DNA from: Coraliomargarita sinensis
GTDB lineage: Bacteria; Verrucomicrobiota; Verrucomicrobiia; Opitutales; Coraliomargaritaceae
DNA length: 64,000 bases
Direction: 5' to 3'
Assembly (NCBI RefSeq): GCF_003185655.1
Contig: NZ_QHJQ01000012.1
Location: 22,945-86,944, forward strand
Shown: positions 34,528 through 44,045 of the stretch, piece after piece
Position numbering within the stretch: position 1 is the stretch's first letter
How the letters are laid out: every line of letters begins with the position of its first letter
Notes under the pieces: generated by a model
The model's database searches: none
What the model saw: only the letters and a program-made list of their open reading frames with translations
Told to the model about the DNA's origin: nothing
Made by a program: the position numbers and the translations under genes

Positions 34528-35483
34528 GGCGCATTCTTATCATAAAACCATCATCGATGGGGGATATCATCCATGGATTGCTGGTGGCCGAGGCAATCCA
34601 TGCACAGCTGCCGGATGTAAGCATCGATTGGGTGGTTCGGCGCGAGTTTGCGCCTCTGGTTGATGCTGCTCGGGTCGTTGATCGCAGCTTGATTTTTGAG
34701 CGCGATGGAGGGCTCAAGAGTTTCCTTCGTTTGATTCGTGAGATTCGTGAAACCCGCTATGATGTCGTGCTCGACATGCAGGGGCTGGCACGTTCCGGGT
34801 TGCTGACATTTTTTGCCAAATCAGCCAGAAAAATCGGGCGCTCGGATGCCCGGGAAGGCGCTGGATTCTTTTATCGCGAGAAGACCGCTCTCTCGTTGCC
34901 CGGGCAGCCCATGCATGCGGTAAAAATACTCTCGGGTTTTCTGGATGTGCTCGGCTTGAAGCCGGATCTGTCGCAGGCGATCCGCTTCCACCCGACCACT
35001 TCTAAGGTTGATTTGCCACCTGTTCGGGAAGGGCAACGTCGCGTGGTGGTTTTTCCCGAAAGTCGACGGGCCGAGAAAAATTGGTCGGGTTATGAACGGC
35101 TAACACGGGAGTTCCTCGACGCCCCTGGGATCGGCCAAGTGCTGTGGTGCGGGCATGTAGCGTATGCGCCGAAGCGCGCCATCTCTGACCCCGGGTTTAT
35201 TAATCTAACGGCGAAAACCGGCATCGACGACCTTCCGGGTATTCTCGAAACAGCCGATTGCGTGGTCAGTAACGACAGTGGGCCCATGCATCTGGCGGCG
35301 GCTCAAAAGCGGCCCCTGGTGGCCTTGTTCGGGCCGACTTCTCCCGAGCGGTTCGGTCCTTATCCGGTGCAGACAAGTATCCAGCGGATCATTGCGCCTG
35401 AAGGTGGCGACCTGACAAAGATTGACGTAAGCGAGGTCAGGCGAGCGGTGGCGGAGGTGCTTGAGGCTGTTGAAGCATCGTAG
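34524..35483 (+). CDS. waaC: GT9 heptosyltransferase, WaaC type
   Basis: A 319-residue GT-B glycosyltransferase of family 9. The N-terminus RRILIIKPSSMGDIIHGLL is the WaaC/WaaF start, YDVVLDMQGLARSGLLTFF and IGRSDAREGAGFFY fit WaaC better than WaaF, and the donor site holds CVVSNDSGPMHLAAAQKRPL and ALFGPTSPERFGPY. It would add the first heptose to Kdo2-lipid A from ADP-L,D-heptose made by the operon at 10.6-14.3 kb. It is third in the coupled group fusion gene-double kinase-waaC. Confidence 0.83.
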   Translation: MRRILIIKPSSMGDIIHGLLVAEAIHAQLPDVSIDWVVRREFAPLVDAARVVDRSLIFERDGGLKSFLRLIREIRETRYDVVLDMQGLARSGLLTFFAKSARKIGRSDAREGAGFFYREKTALSLPGQPMHAVKILSGFLDVLGLKPDLSQAIRFHPTTSKVDLPPVREGQRRVVVFPESRRAEKNWSGYERLTREFLDAPGIGQVLWCGHVAYAPKRAISDPGFINLTAKTGIDDLPGILETADCVVSNDSGPMHLAAAQKRPLVALFGPTSPERFGPYPVQTSIQRIIAPEGGDLTKIDVSEVRRAVAEVLEAVEAS

Positions 35484-35647
35484 ACAGACATGGAAGGAGG
35501 CCCCTCATGGGTGCGAACATTTAGCCGCAGCATGGCAGGGTTCCCGTCCCCGTGGATTATGATTGAGGGAGCGACCCGTCGGAACATTTCAGGAATCGTC
35601 ATTTCGTACTGGCCAATTGAAATACCTCGCTCTCTTTTGGCCGGTTT

Positions 35648-38600
35648 ATGCGAAGTGATGAAGCAAAGCTTGGTCGTCTGGCGGATTTCGCGCAACTCGA
35701 CTTGGGCGAGTTATACTACCTGGGTGATCGTCGTATTGTGGAGCGTGGCCTGCGCTACTTTCGGGATTATGCAGTGGACTCGCTTTTTTGGGACGGGCGT
35801 GCCAAGCGAATCACGGCGCTGGTGAGCGGTTCGGGCTATGCGCCTTATGAAGTTTTGTTGTGGGTCCGGGATGGTCATGTCGAGCACGAGTGTGAGTGTC
35901 CTGCCTGGGATAGCTACGGGGCCTGCAAGCACGGCGTCGCCGCTCTGGCGGCGGTCTTTGCGGTTCTGAATGGTTTTCAGGTGGGCTCGCAGCAGATCCC
36001 GGAGGACTATTTACAGGAGCTGCGGAGCGGACTCGGGTTGTCCTCTGGGGAGGCCTTGCCGGAACCGGAATCGAAAAGTGGCGGTAAGGGGGATACCACC
36101 AGTTTTACGGTGATCGACCTGAGCAGCTATGGCGGGATGCGGCTTCGAGTACGGGGTGCGATCCCCTACGACCTGTTAAAGTCGGCGGGATTGCATCTGC
36201 CCCATAGCTACGGCGGGGGGCAGAGCCGGGAGCTTTTCATGGGGGCTTTGTCGCGGACGCTGAAACCCTTCCTGCACAAGGCGAAGAAAGCGGGCATTCC
36301 GGTGCGCTGGCGCTCGGGAGAAGGTGAGGTCGAACTGACGATGGCGACGAGGAATTGTCGTGCCAGAAAAGACTATGCATTGAGGGGCGACAAGGTCGTG
36401 CGCCATTATGTTTTCGAGACGATCAAGGGGGATGCTCTGGATGTCGTCGAACTGATCGGTGAGTTCGATTTTGCACTGGATGCGGATGGGCGGGTTTACC
36501 GCATTCAACAGGCTAAAGGCGATTCTTTGGGGCCTCATGATGGCGCCCTGGTCCACAGCAGTTCGGTGGATTCCTTCAACCGATATGAGGTGCTGCACGG
36601 AAGAACCGAGGCGGCGTTGCAGGAGGACTTTAGGTTTCAAGGAGAATCAATGCAGCCGTTGTTTTTTACGGGCGATGCCTGCCAATTGCAGGTGGATTGC
36701 TCGCTCTGGAGAAATGCGGCCGGTGAGGCTGAGTATTGGGAGTTTCGTTGCGGCTTGGAAGTCGATGGCGTCAGGGTGGATTTAGATGGGATGTTTTTGA
36801 ATATGCTCGATGTCACCTTGCACGCCTACTCGGGCAACATGCTGAGCGCGAAGCGCCGTGTCACGGCCCTGATGGATTTGATTCGTCGATTTCTGGCTGA
36901 TTATAAGCCCGGAGAGGAATTCGAGCCTTCGGTTTATGCTCGGGATTTTTCCGAATTGTATGGCGCGAACTATCGACATGCGGTACTCGCTATCCTGCGT
37001 CGGCATGCGGCCATGATTACAGAGATGGAGGGGGACGCGTATGCACTGGCTGCCGACGCAAAGGCGGGACGTTTCCTGTGTTACGAGGTCCCGGTCCGAC
37101 ATCTTGCGATGCTGGTGCACGGCATGGCGGAACCCGGATCGCGCCGGGACCTTTACGATCTGGCCGAGGGTCGGATTACGGTACGCCGGGGAAGCAGCGG
37201 TAGCAGTGCGCTCAAGCGCCTCATCGGAGTCGCGCAACATTTAGGCGTGCGAGTGCGGGTCGACGAACTGCCCGTACGCAGCGAGCCGCTCAGTATTTCG
37301 GTGGACGCGAAGGCTTCCGGCAACGACATCGACTGGTTCGCCTTGCATCCCTCGATTGCCTGTGGGGAGCGGACGATCGAGCCGGAGGAGTGGCGGGATT
37401 TGATACGCGGCGAACTTCTCCTGCGCGGGGAAGACGGTGCCTTGATCATGCCCGAGGCGGGCGAGGGCGAGGCCGCCGGGCTGGAGGCGCTGGCCTCGAT
37501 GCTGCGCGTCGACCGCATGACCGGTCAGCTCGAGGCGGGGGAACCGGCGCAAGTCTCGCGGCTACAGATGCTGGATTGGATTGCGCTGCGACGACACGGC
37601 GTGAAGGTGGAGTTGCCGCAGGAGGCGGAAGAAGTTTTCCAGAGCCTCCTGCACTTGCGCCAGTTGCCGGAGTATGAACCGCCCGAGGGCTGTGCCGCCG
37701 AGTTGCGCGGCTACCAGAAGGCAGGCTGTGCCTGGATCGATTTTCTCTTCCGGCACCGCTTCGGTGCCTGTCTGGCCGATGACATGGGGCTGGGAAAGAC
37801 CGTGCAGACGATCAGTTTTCTAGTCGCGTCTTTCGAGCGTGGTTTGAGTCAAAAGCATGGCGCGCCTGTGCTGATTGTTCTGCCGCCAAGCCTGGTCTTC
37901 AACTGGTTGGATGAGTGGCAGCGCTTTGCGCCGGGCGTGAAGGTGAGGGATTGCCTGAAGAAGTCGGACTGGGACCACGCCTTGGCTGAGGCCGAGGTTG
38001 TTTTAACCACCTATGATCGGGTGCGACTCGACATCAGGGAGCTGGAAAAGAAGCGCTTCCAGATCGTGGTCTTTGACGAGGCGCATAATCTGAAAAACAT
38101 TTCGGCAGCGCGGACCCGGGCCGCCGCTCGTTTAAATAGGCGTTTTACCCTCTGCCTCACAGGGACGCCGGTCGAGAACAACGCTTCCGAGTTTTATTCG
38201 GTCCTCAGTGCCGCCGTGCCGGGGATCTTTGGCACCCACAAGGATTTTAAGGAAGTTTTTCGCAAACGACCGGATCAGATTCTCGGCCGGGCGAGGCCGT
38301 TTATTCTGCGTCGTACCAAGAAGGCGATCCTGAAGGAACTCCCCAAAAAGGAAGAGCAGGTTTTGCATCTGCAGATGACGCCGATTCAGAAAGAGATTTA
38401 CACCCGCACGGTGGCGGAGGTGCGCGAGGAGATCGCAGAGGCGTTTGCCGACAAGCCCGAGCAGCAGGCGGGGATCGTGGCCCTGGCGGCGATTCTGCGC
38501 CTGCGGCAGGTTTGCGTGAGTCCGGCCTTGCTGGGTAAGGAAATGCCCGATGTGGCACCAAAGTTTGCTTACATGGCGGACAAGCTCGAGGAACTCCATT

Positions 38601-39076
38601 CCGAAGGCCACGCGGCGCTGGTCTTCAGCCAGTTCATCGGCGGTCTGGACGGCCTTGAAGCCGAGGCTGCCGCCCGTGGGCTCGATTATCTGCGGATGGA
38701 CGGGCGCACGCCGGTGGCCAAGCGGAAGGGGATTGTGGCGGAGTTCCAGTCCGCCGGCGGCCCACCGTTTTTCTTGATCAGCCTGAAGACCGGTGGTGTT
38801 GGTCTCAATCTGACGCGGGCCAACTATGTGTTCCATCTCGATCCCTGGTGGAACCCGGCGGTCGAAAATCAGGCGACCGACCGCGCTCACCGGATTGGCC
38901 AGCGACAGGCCGTTTTTGTGCAGCGCTTGATCATGGAGCACAGCATCGAGTCACGGATGATGGAGTTGAAAAACCGCAAAGCGGATCTTTTCCGGCAACT
39001 CGTTGAGGTCCCCGGAGCGAAATCCGCCCGTTCAGGGCTTTCCCGTGAGGACTTCGAATATCTCCTGGAAGGCTAG
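35648..39076 (+). CDS. SNF2-family helicase with SWIM zinc finger
   Basis: A 1142-residue ATP-dependent DNA translocase. A SWIM zinc-binding motif is visible near the N-terminus (Cys82-x-Cys84 ... Cys93-x-His95 in HECECPAWDSYGACKH). A long middle region of ~500 residues is poorly conserved. The SNF2 core begins about residue 690: Walker A DDMGLGKTVQTISFL, DEAH box FDEAHNLKN, motif III TLCLTGTPVENN, and the C-terminal helicase half with TGGVGLNLTRANYVF and NQATDRAHRIGQRQ. Function in bacteria is uncertain; roles in transcription recycling or repair are suggested for relatives. It stands alone, 164 bases after waaC. Confidence 0.92.
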   Translation: MRSDEAKLGRLADFAQLDLGELYYLGDRRIVERGLRYFRDYAVDSLFWDGRAKRITALVSGSGYAPYEVLLWVRDGHVEHECECPAWDSYGACKHGVAALAAVFAVLNGFQVGSQQIPEDYLQELRSGLGLSSGEALPEPESKSGGKGDTTSFTVIDLSSYGGMRLRVRGAIPYDLLKSAGLHLPHSYGGGQSRELFMGALSRTLKPFLHKAKKAGIPVRWRSGEGEVELTMATRNCRARKDYALRGDKVVRHYVFETIKGDALDVVELIGEFDFALDADGRVYRIQQAKGDSLGPHDGALVHSSSVDSFNRYEVLHGRTEAALQEDFRFQGESMQPLFFTGDACQLQVDCSLWRNAAGEAEYWEFRCGLEVDGVRVDLDGMFLNMLDVTLHAYSGNMLSAKRRVTALMDLIRRFLADYKPGEEFEPSVYARDFSELYGANYRHAVLAILRRHAAMITEMEGDAYALAADAKAGRFLCYEVPVRHLAMLVHGMAEPGSRRDLYDLAEGRITVRRGSSGSSALKRLIGVAQHLGVRVRVDELPVRSEPLSISVDAKASGNDIDWFALHPSIACGERTIEPEEWRDLIRGELLLRGEDGALIMPEAGEGEAAGLEALASMLRVDRMTGQLEAGEPAQVSRLQMLDWIALRRHGVKVELPQEAEEVFQSLLHLRQLPEYEPPEGCAAELRGYQKAGCAWIDFLFRHRFGACLADDMGLGKTVQTISFLVASFERGLSQKHGAPVLIVLPPSLVFNWLDEWQRFAPGVKVRDCLKKSDWDHALAEAEVVLTTYDRVRLDIRELEKKRFQIVVFDEAHNLKNISAARTRAAARLNRRFTLCLTGTPVENNASEFYSVLSAAVPGIFGTHKDFKEVFRKRPDQILGRARPFILRRTKKAILKELPKKEEQVLHLQMTPIQKEIYTRTVAEVREEIAEAFADKPEQQAGIVALAAILRLRQVCVSPALLGKEMPDVAPKFAYMADKLEELHSEGHAALVFSQFIGGLDGLEAEAAARGLDYLRMDGRTPVAKRKGIVAEFQSAGGPPFFLISLKTGGVGLNLTRANYVFHLDPWWNPAVENQATDRAHRIGQRQAVFVQRLIMEHSIESRMMELKNRKADLFRQLVEVPGAKSARSGLSREDFEYLLEG

Positions 39077-39136
39077 CCCCGGAGTCATGAAGTCTTGACT
39101 GTCTCCTCCCTTCTGTCTTCTGACTTCTCGCGAATC

Positions 39137-40411
39137 ATGATAGACATTAAGCTCCTCCGCGAGCAGCCGGACCTAGTCAAGGCTGCGATTGCCAACAAGA
39201 AATTCACCTGCGACATCGATGCCGTACTGGAGCTCGATGCGGTTCGTCGTGCCAAAATCACGGATGCGGAATCGGCCCGTGCGGAGCAGAAAGCGGCCAA
39301 CCAGGAGATGGCGGCCCTGAAGAAGGGCTCACCCGAATTTTTGGAGAAAGTTCAGGACATGAAAAAAATCGCCGCCCGCGCGAAGGAATTGGAGGCCGAA
39401 TCGAAATCGGCAGACGAGGCCTTTCAGGCTGCCTTTCTCGAAATCCCGAATCTGCCCGACGCATCCGTGCCGGTGGGGAAGGGCGAAGACGAGAACGTGG
39501 TGGCTTCGACCTGGGGTGATGCGGACGCGGACTTTCCCCATGCTTTGCCTCACTTTGATATCCCCTGGTTTGAATCCCGCATCGATTTTGCGCGTGGGGT
39601 GAAAGCAACCGGTGCCGGGTTTCCATTCTACGTCGGCGAAATGTCCCGTTTGGTTCGTGCCCTGGTCAACTTCTTTCTGGAGGAAGCTCACAGCAACGGT
39701 TACGAGGAGGTGCTTCCGCCAATCGTGGTCAACGCCGATAGTGCGACCGCTACCGGGCAGTTGCCCGACAAAGAAGGACAGATGTATGTCGATGAGAACG
39801 AGGGCCTTTACCTGATTCCGACTGCCGAAGTTCCCGTGACAAATTTTTACCGCGACGAGATTCTGGAAGCCGACCAGCTTCCGGTTTACCGCTGCGCTTA
39901 CACGCCATGTTTTCGCCGCGAGGCCGGAAGCTGGGGGGCGCATGTCCGGGGCCTCAACCGCCTGCACCAGTTCGACAAGGTCGAACTCGTCAAGTGGACG
40001 GATGCGGAGAGCTCGATGGACGAGTTGGAAAAGCTTCGTGAGAACGTGGAAGGGACGCTGCAAAAGCTTGATCTGCCGTATCGTGTTCTGCGCATGTGCA
40101 CGGGCGATATCGGCTTCCCGCACGCCAAGCAATATGACTTGGAAGTTTTTGCGGCCGGTCAGAAGCGTTGGCTGGAAGTTTCAAGCTGCTCCAACTTTAC
40201 CGATTTTCAGGCGCGCCGTGCCGGGATTCGTTACCGCGGTGCGGATGGCAAGCCGGTGACCGTGCACACCCTGAATGGTTCCGGCTTGGCTGTCCCGAGA
40301 GTACTGGCCGCAATTTTAGAAAATAATTTACAGGCCGACGGACGCGTGAAAGTGCCGGAATGCCTGCAATACTGGATGAAACAGGAATATATCGGCGAAT
40401 CGCGGGCGTAA
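39137..40411 (+). CDS. serS: Seryl-tRNA synthetase
   Basis: Class II synthetase of 424 residues charging tRNA-Ser. The preferred ATG at 39137 gives MIDIKLLREQPDLVKAAIAN, the normal start of the N-terminal coiled-coil arm that grips the tRNA long variable arm. Motif 2 is FRREAGSWGAHVRGLNRLHQ, preceded by IPTAEVPVTNFYRDEI, and motif 3 contains TLNGSGLAVPRVLAAILENN. The 42-base in-frame extension upstream to 39095 is not conserved-looking. Single gene, followed 46 bases later by a small membrane protein gene. Confidence 0.96.
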   Translation: MIDIKLLREQPDLVKAAIANKKFTCDIDAVLELDAVRRAKITDAESARAEQKAANQEMAALKKGSPEFLEKVQDMKKIAARAKELEAESKSADEAFQAAFLEIPNLPDASVPVGKGEDENVVASTWGDADADFPHALPHFDIPWFESRIDFARGVKATGAGFPFYVGEMSRLVRALVNFFLEEAHSNGYEEVLPPIVVNADSATATGQLPDKEGQMYVDENEGLYLIPTAEVPVTNFYRDEILEADQLPVYRCAYTPCFRREAGSWGAHVRGLNRLHQFDKVELVKWTDAESSMDELEKLRENVEGTLQKLDLPYRVLRMCTGDIGFPHAKQYDLEVFAAGQKRWLEVSSCSNFTDFQARRAGIRYRGADGKPVTVHTLNGSGLAVPRVLAAILENNLQADGRVKVPECLQYWMKQEYIGESRA

Positions 40412-40457
40412 AGCTGTAGACTTGCCATATAACCGAGGACTTAGAGACTTACTAGGC

Positions 40458-40697
40458 ATGGACAGTATTAAAGAGCTGATTTTTTCGGGTAACCTGATCG
40501 GGTGGATCATACTCGTTGTCCTGTTGATTCTTTTTATCAAAATTCTCAAGAGCGCGGGCAAGGGCTTGTTACTCTTCGCCGCTTTCTGCGCCTGCGTTTT
40601 TTTGATCGCCAAGTTCTTTCCTGGTATTGCCGAGCCGATTGCCGACTTTATTCGCGGGGGATGGCTGGGCGAGCACCGTCCGGACAAGCCCTGGTAA
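40458..40697 (+). CDS. Small two-helix membrane protein of unknown function
   Basis: A 79-residue protein starting MDSIKELIFSGNLIG at 40458. Two hydrophobic helices (IGWIILVVLLILFIKIL and GLLLFAAFCACVFLIAKFF) are joined by a short basic loop KSAGK. The C-terminus GEHRPDKPW is polar. I do not recognise a family. It sits between serS and a palindromic repeat on the same strand and may be co-transcribed with serS. Confidence 0.6.
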   Translation: MDSIKELIFSGNLIGWIILVVLLILFIKILKSAGKGLLLFAAFCACVFLIAKFFPGIAEPIADFIRGGWLGEHRPDKPW

Positions 40698-40717
40698 CTC
40701 GGTCGTTCCAGTGTGAC

Positions 40718-40761
40718 ACAGGCGGGACGCCTGTGCGACGTAGAACAGACGTCCCGCCTGT
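40718..40761 (+). repeat. Palindromic dispersed-type repeat upstream of proS
   Basis: A perfect 12-base inverted repeat, ACAGGCGGGACG / CGTCCCGCCTGT, with a 20-base loop and a nested palindrome AGGCGGGACGCCT. The 'aggcgggacgcct' sequence is of the kind found repeatedly between genes in Verrucomicrobia (from memory). It may act as a transcript-end hairpin, but no T run follows. Confidence 0.65.
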
Positions 40762-40857
40762 ATGAGATGCCTCGAGTGCCTTGCAGTTCCTCCAGACTGG
40801 ACATCCGCTAGCGTAACCCCTAACCAACCAAGACTATATTTCAAAAATACAATTTCT

Positions 40858-42378
<1,521 letters not shown>

Positions 42379-42417
42379 TGGCAGCCTCTTTTGGGTTTCG
42401 AGGTGTCTGGGGCGGGA

Positions 42418-42783
42418 TCACTTGACCCAAGCCTCGGCGGATTCGATCGAGTCGAATAACTTCGAAGTCCAACCGCCATCGCTTAGATGTTTGACGTAGA
42501 GCTCGTGCAGTAACCTTGCATCTTTGTCAGCCGCAACCACAGCGACTCGAACTCTTTTATTTGTTCGTGCCGCGGCCGCATCCAAGTGGGCGACTTTTTG
42601 CATGTGCCGTTCACTGACCTCTATTTTTTCAGCCTCCAGCAAGTTGACGATCTGGTATTTCAGATCGTCAAATCGTTCGTCGCCGTAGATGTCTAAATTG
42701 GACTTTAGAATATCCTCGCCGCTCACTGTACCGGTGTAGGTCCAGCAGACGCCACGGTTTCGCCACTCAGTTTTGTAAGGCAT
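42418..42783 (-). CDS. SpoIIAA/STAS-like protein of unknown function
   Basis: A 121-residue soluble protein: MPYKTEWRNRGVCWTYTGTV, then SGEDILKSNLDIYGDERFDD and a C-terminal half with VRVAVVAADKDARLLHELYV. The alternating strands and helices and the overall layout resemble the SpoIIAA-like/STAS group, but I see no strict signature, so the assignment is by pattern only. It lies 17 bases after msrA on the same strand and may be co-transcribed. Confidence 0.5.
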   Translation of the reverse strand: MPYKTEWRNRGVCWTYTGTVSGEDILKSNLDIYGDERFDDLKYQIVNLLEAEKIEVSERHMQKVAHLDAAAARTNKRVRVAVVAADKDARLLHELYVKHLSDGGWTSKLFDSIESAEAWVK

Positions 42784-42800
42784 AGGCTAAATGACCCCAC

Positions 42801-43427
42801 TTACTCCAAATCCAATTTCTTCAGCTTCGGACGGATCACCATTTGGCAATAGGGCGCGGACTTGTTCAGTTTGTAATAATCCTGATGGTAGTCTTCCGCG
42901 ATGTAGAATTCCGACGCCGCTGTGATCTCGGTCACGATGGGCGAGTCAAACATACTTTGAGCCGTTTCCTTGGAAGCTTCGGCAATCTCGCGCTGCTCAT
43001 CGCTGTGGTAGAAGATTGCCGAGCGATATTGTGTGCCGACATCGGCTCCCTGGCGATTCAAAGTCGTCGGGTCGTGTGAGCGCCAGAGCCAATCAAGCAG
43101 AGTCTTGTAGGAGATCACTTTCGGGTCGTAATAAATCCGGGTGACTTCCGCATGTCCGGTATTCCCCATACTCACTTCCCGGTAAGTCGGATTTTCGGTC
43201 TCGCCACCCATATAACCTGATTCAACGGACTTGACGCCGTCGAGGTTTTCAAAAACGGCTTCCACGCACCAGAAACATCCGGCGCCAAAGGTTGCGGTTT
43301 CGAGCGAGGCTTTTTCTTCTTCAGACAACATGGTATTGGGAGATTCTTTTTCCTGGGCCGTGCAGGAAAGTGATAGCGAGAGAATCAGGGACAGCAGGCC
43401 GAATGATGGTAGTAAACGTTTTCTCAT
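42801..43427 (-). CDS. msrA: Peptide-methionine (S)-S-oxide reductase, lipoprotein form
   Basis: Reduces S-methionine sulfoxide in proteins. The catalytic motif ATFGAGCFWCVEAVFENLDG lies near residue 48, followed by GYMGGETENPTYREVSMGNT and VGTQYRSAIFYHSDEQ, all classical for MsrA. Unusually the N-terminus MRKRLLPSFGLLSLILSLSL is a signal peptide ending in a lipobox (LSLSC), so the enzyme should be a membrane-anchored periplasmic lipoprotein. The MsrA-only length (208 residues) excludes a fused MsrB. Confidence 0.93.
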   Translation of the reverse strand: MRKRLLPSFGLLSLILSLSLSCTAQEKESPNTMLSEEEKASLETATFGAGCFWCVEAVFENLDGVKSVESGYMGGETENPTYREVSMGNTGHAEVTRIYYDPKVISYKTLLDWLWRSHDPTTLNRQGADVGTQYRSAIFYHSDEQREIAEASKETAQSMFDSPIVTEITAASEFYIAEDYHQDYYKLNKSAPYCQMVIRPKLKKLDLE

Positions 43428-43468
43428 GAAGGTTTGAGGCGGACCAAACAGAATTTGTTCCCGAATCC

Positions 43469-43735
43469 TTACAGGGAAATCACTCCGGGGACGGCAGAAA
43501 CACGCTGGTAAAGGGCGATAACTTCGTCGCAGGAGTGTACGTATATTTCCATCGTGTAGGCGATGAAGCGACCGCTGGAGGACTCATTGGCCTGCACCGG
43601 GTCGTCGGCAAAGAGGTCGAGCACCGTTTCCGACTGTTTTTTCGGTACGATGAACTTAAAGGTGTAATGGCAGGGCCAATCGTGGTTGTCATTCAACGCG
43701 GAGCGAAAGGAGTCTAAATTTCCGTCTTCTTGCAT
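43469..43735 (-). CDS. DUF493 (YbeD-like) family protein
   Basis: An 88-residue protein: FRSALNDNHDWPCHYTFKFI followed by VPKKQSETVLDLFAD, and a C-terminus EIYVHSCDEVIALYQRVSAV PGV. Pattern and length match the DUF493/YbeD ferredoxin-like family, thought to be a small regulatory (ACT-like) domain. It lies upstream of msrA on the same strand with a 41-base gap. Biological role not known. Confidence 0.75.
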   Translation of the reverse strand: MQEDGNLDSFRSALNDNHDWPCHYTFKFIVPKKQSETVLDLFADDPVQANESSSGRFIAYTMEIYVHSCDEVIALYQRVSAVPGVISL

Positions 43736-43802
43736 GATGGCGCAAACTAACCCAATTCTCCGATCTGTCCAAGTTCATATTAATTTTGCCTCCTGACGCT
43801 CG

Positions 43803-43957
43803 CGTAGGGGCTGCGCATTACCTGTGCCAGTATGGGAACTGGATAATCTGGATATATTTCATCCCCTTGATGTGTTGCGTTTAGGAGTCTGGGCTTCGGA
43901 AACATTTTCTGGATGTTCCTCAAGTAGGCACTGGCATGCGCAAGCGCAGCCGCTACG
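43803..43957. repeat. Intergenic block bounded by imperfect inverted repeats
   Basis: Arms at about 43803-43832 and 43926-43957 share CGTAGnGGCTGCGC...GCCAGT in opposite orientation, with ~95 bases between them. It occupies half of the 310-base gap between the DUF493 gene and the ABC-F gene, in which no gene is supported. It could be a small non-autonomous element; no second copy was seen in the window. Confidence 0.4.
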
Positions 43958-44045
43958 ATCGCTTATGGTGAGGCATGATGAAACCCATGCAGGTGGCGCT
44001 TTACCGTCTGCCAAATCCGTCCTCTTCATCGCAGGAAATTAATAC

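Noticed and set aside
35490..35825. Open frame of 111 codons between waaC and the helicase
   Set aside because: It overlaps the first 178 bases of the helicase gene in another frame and has no protein-like pattern.
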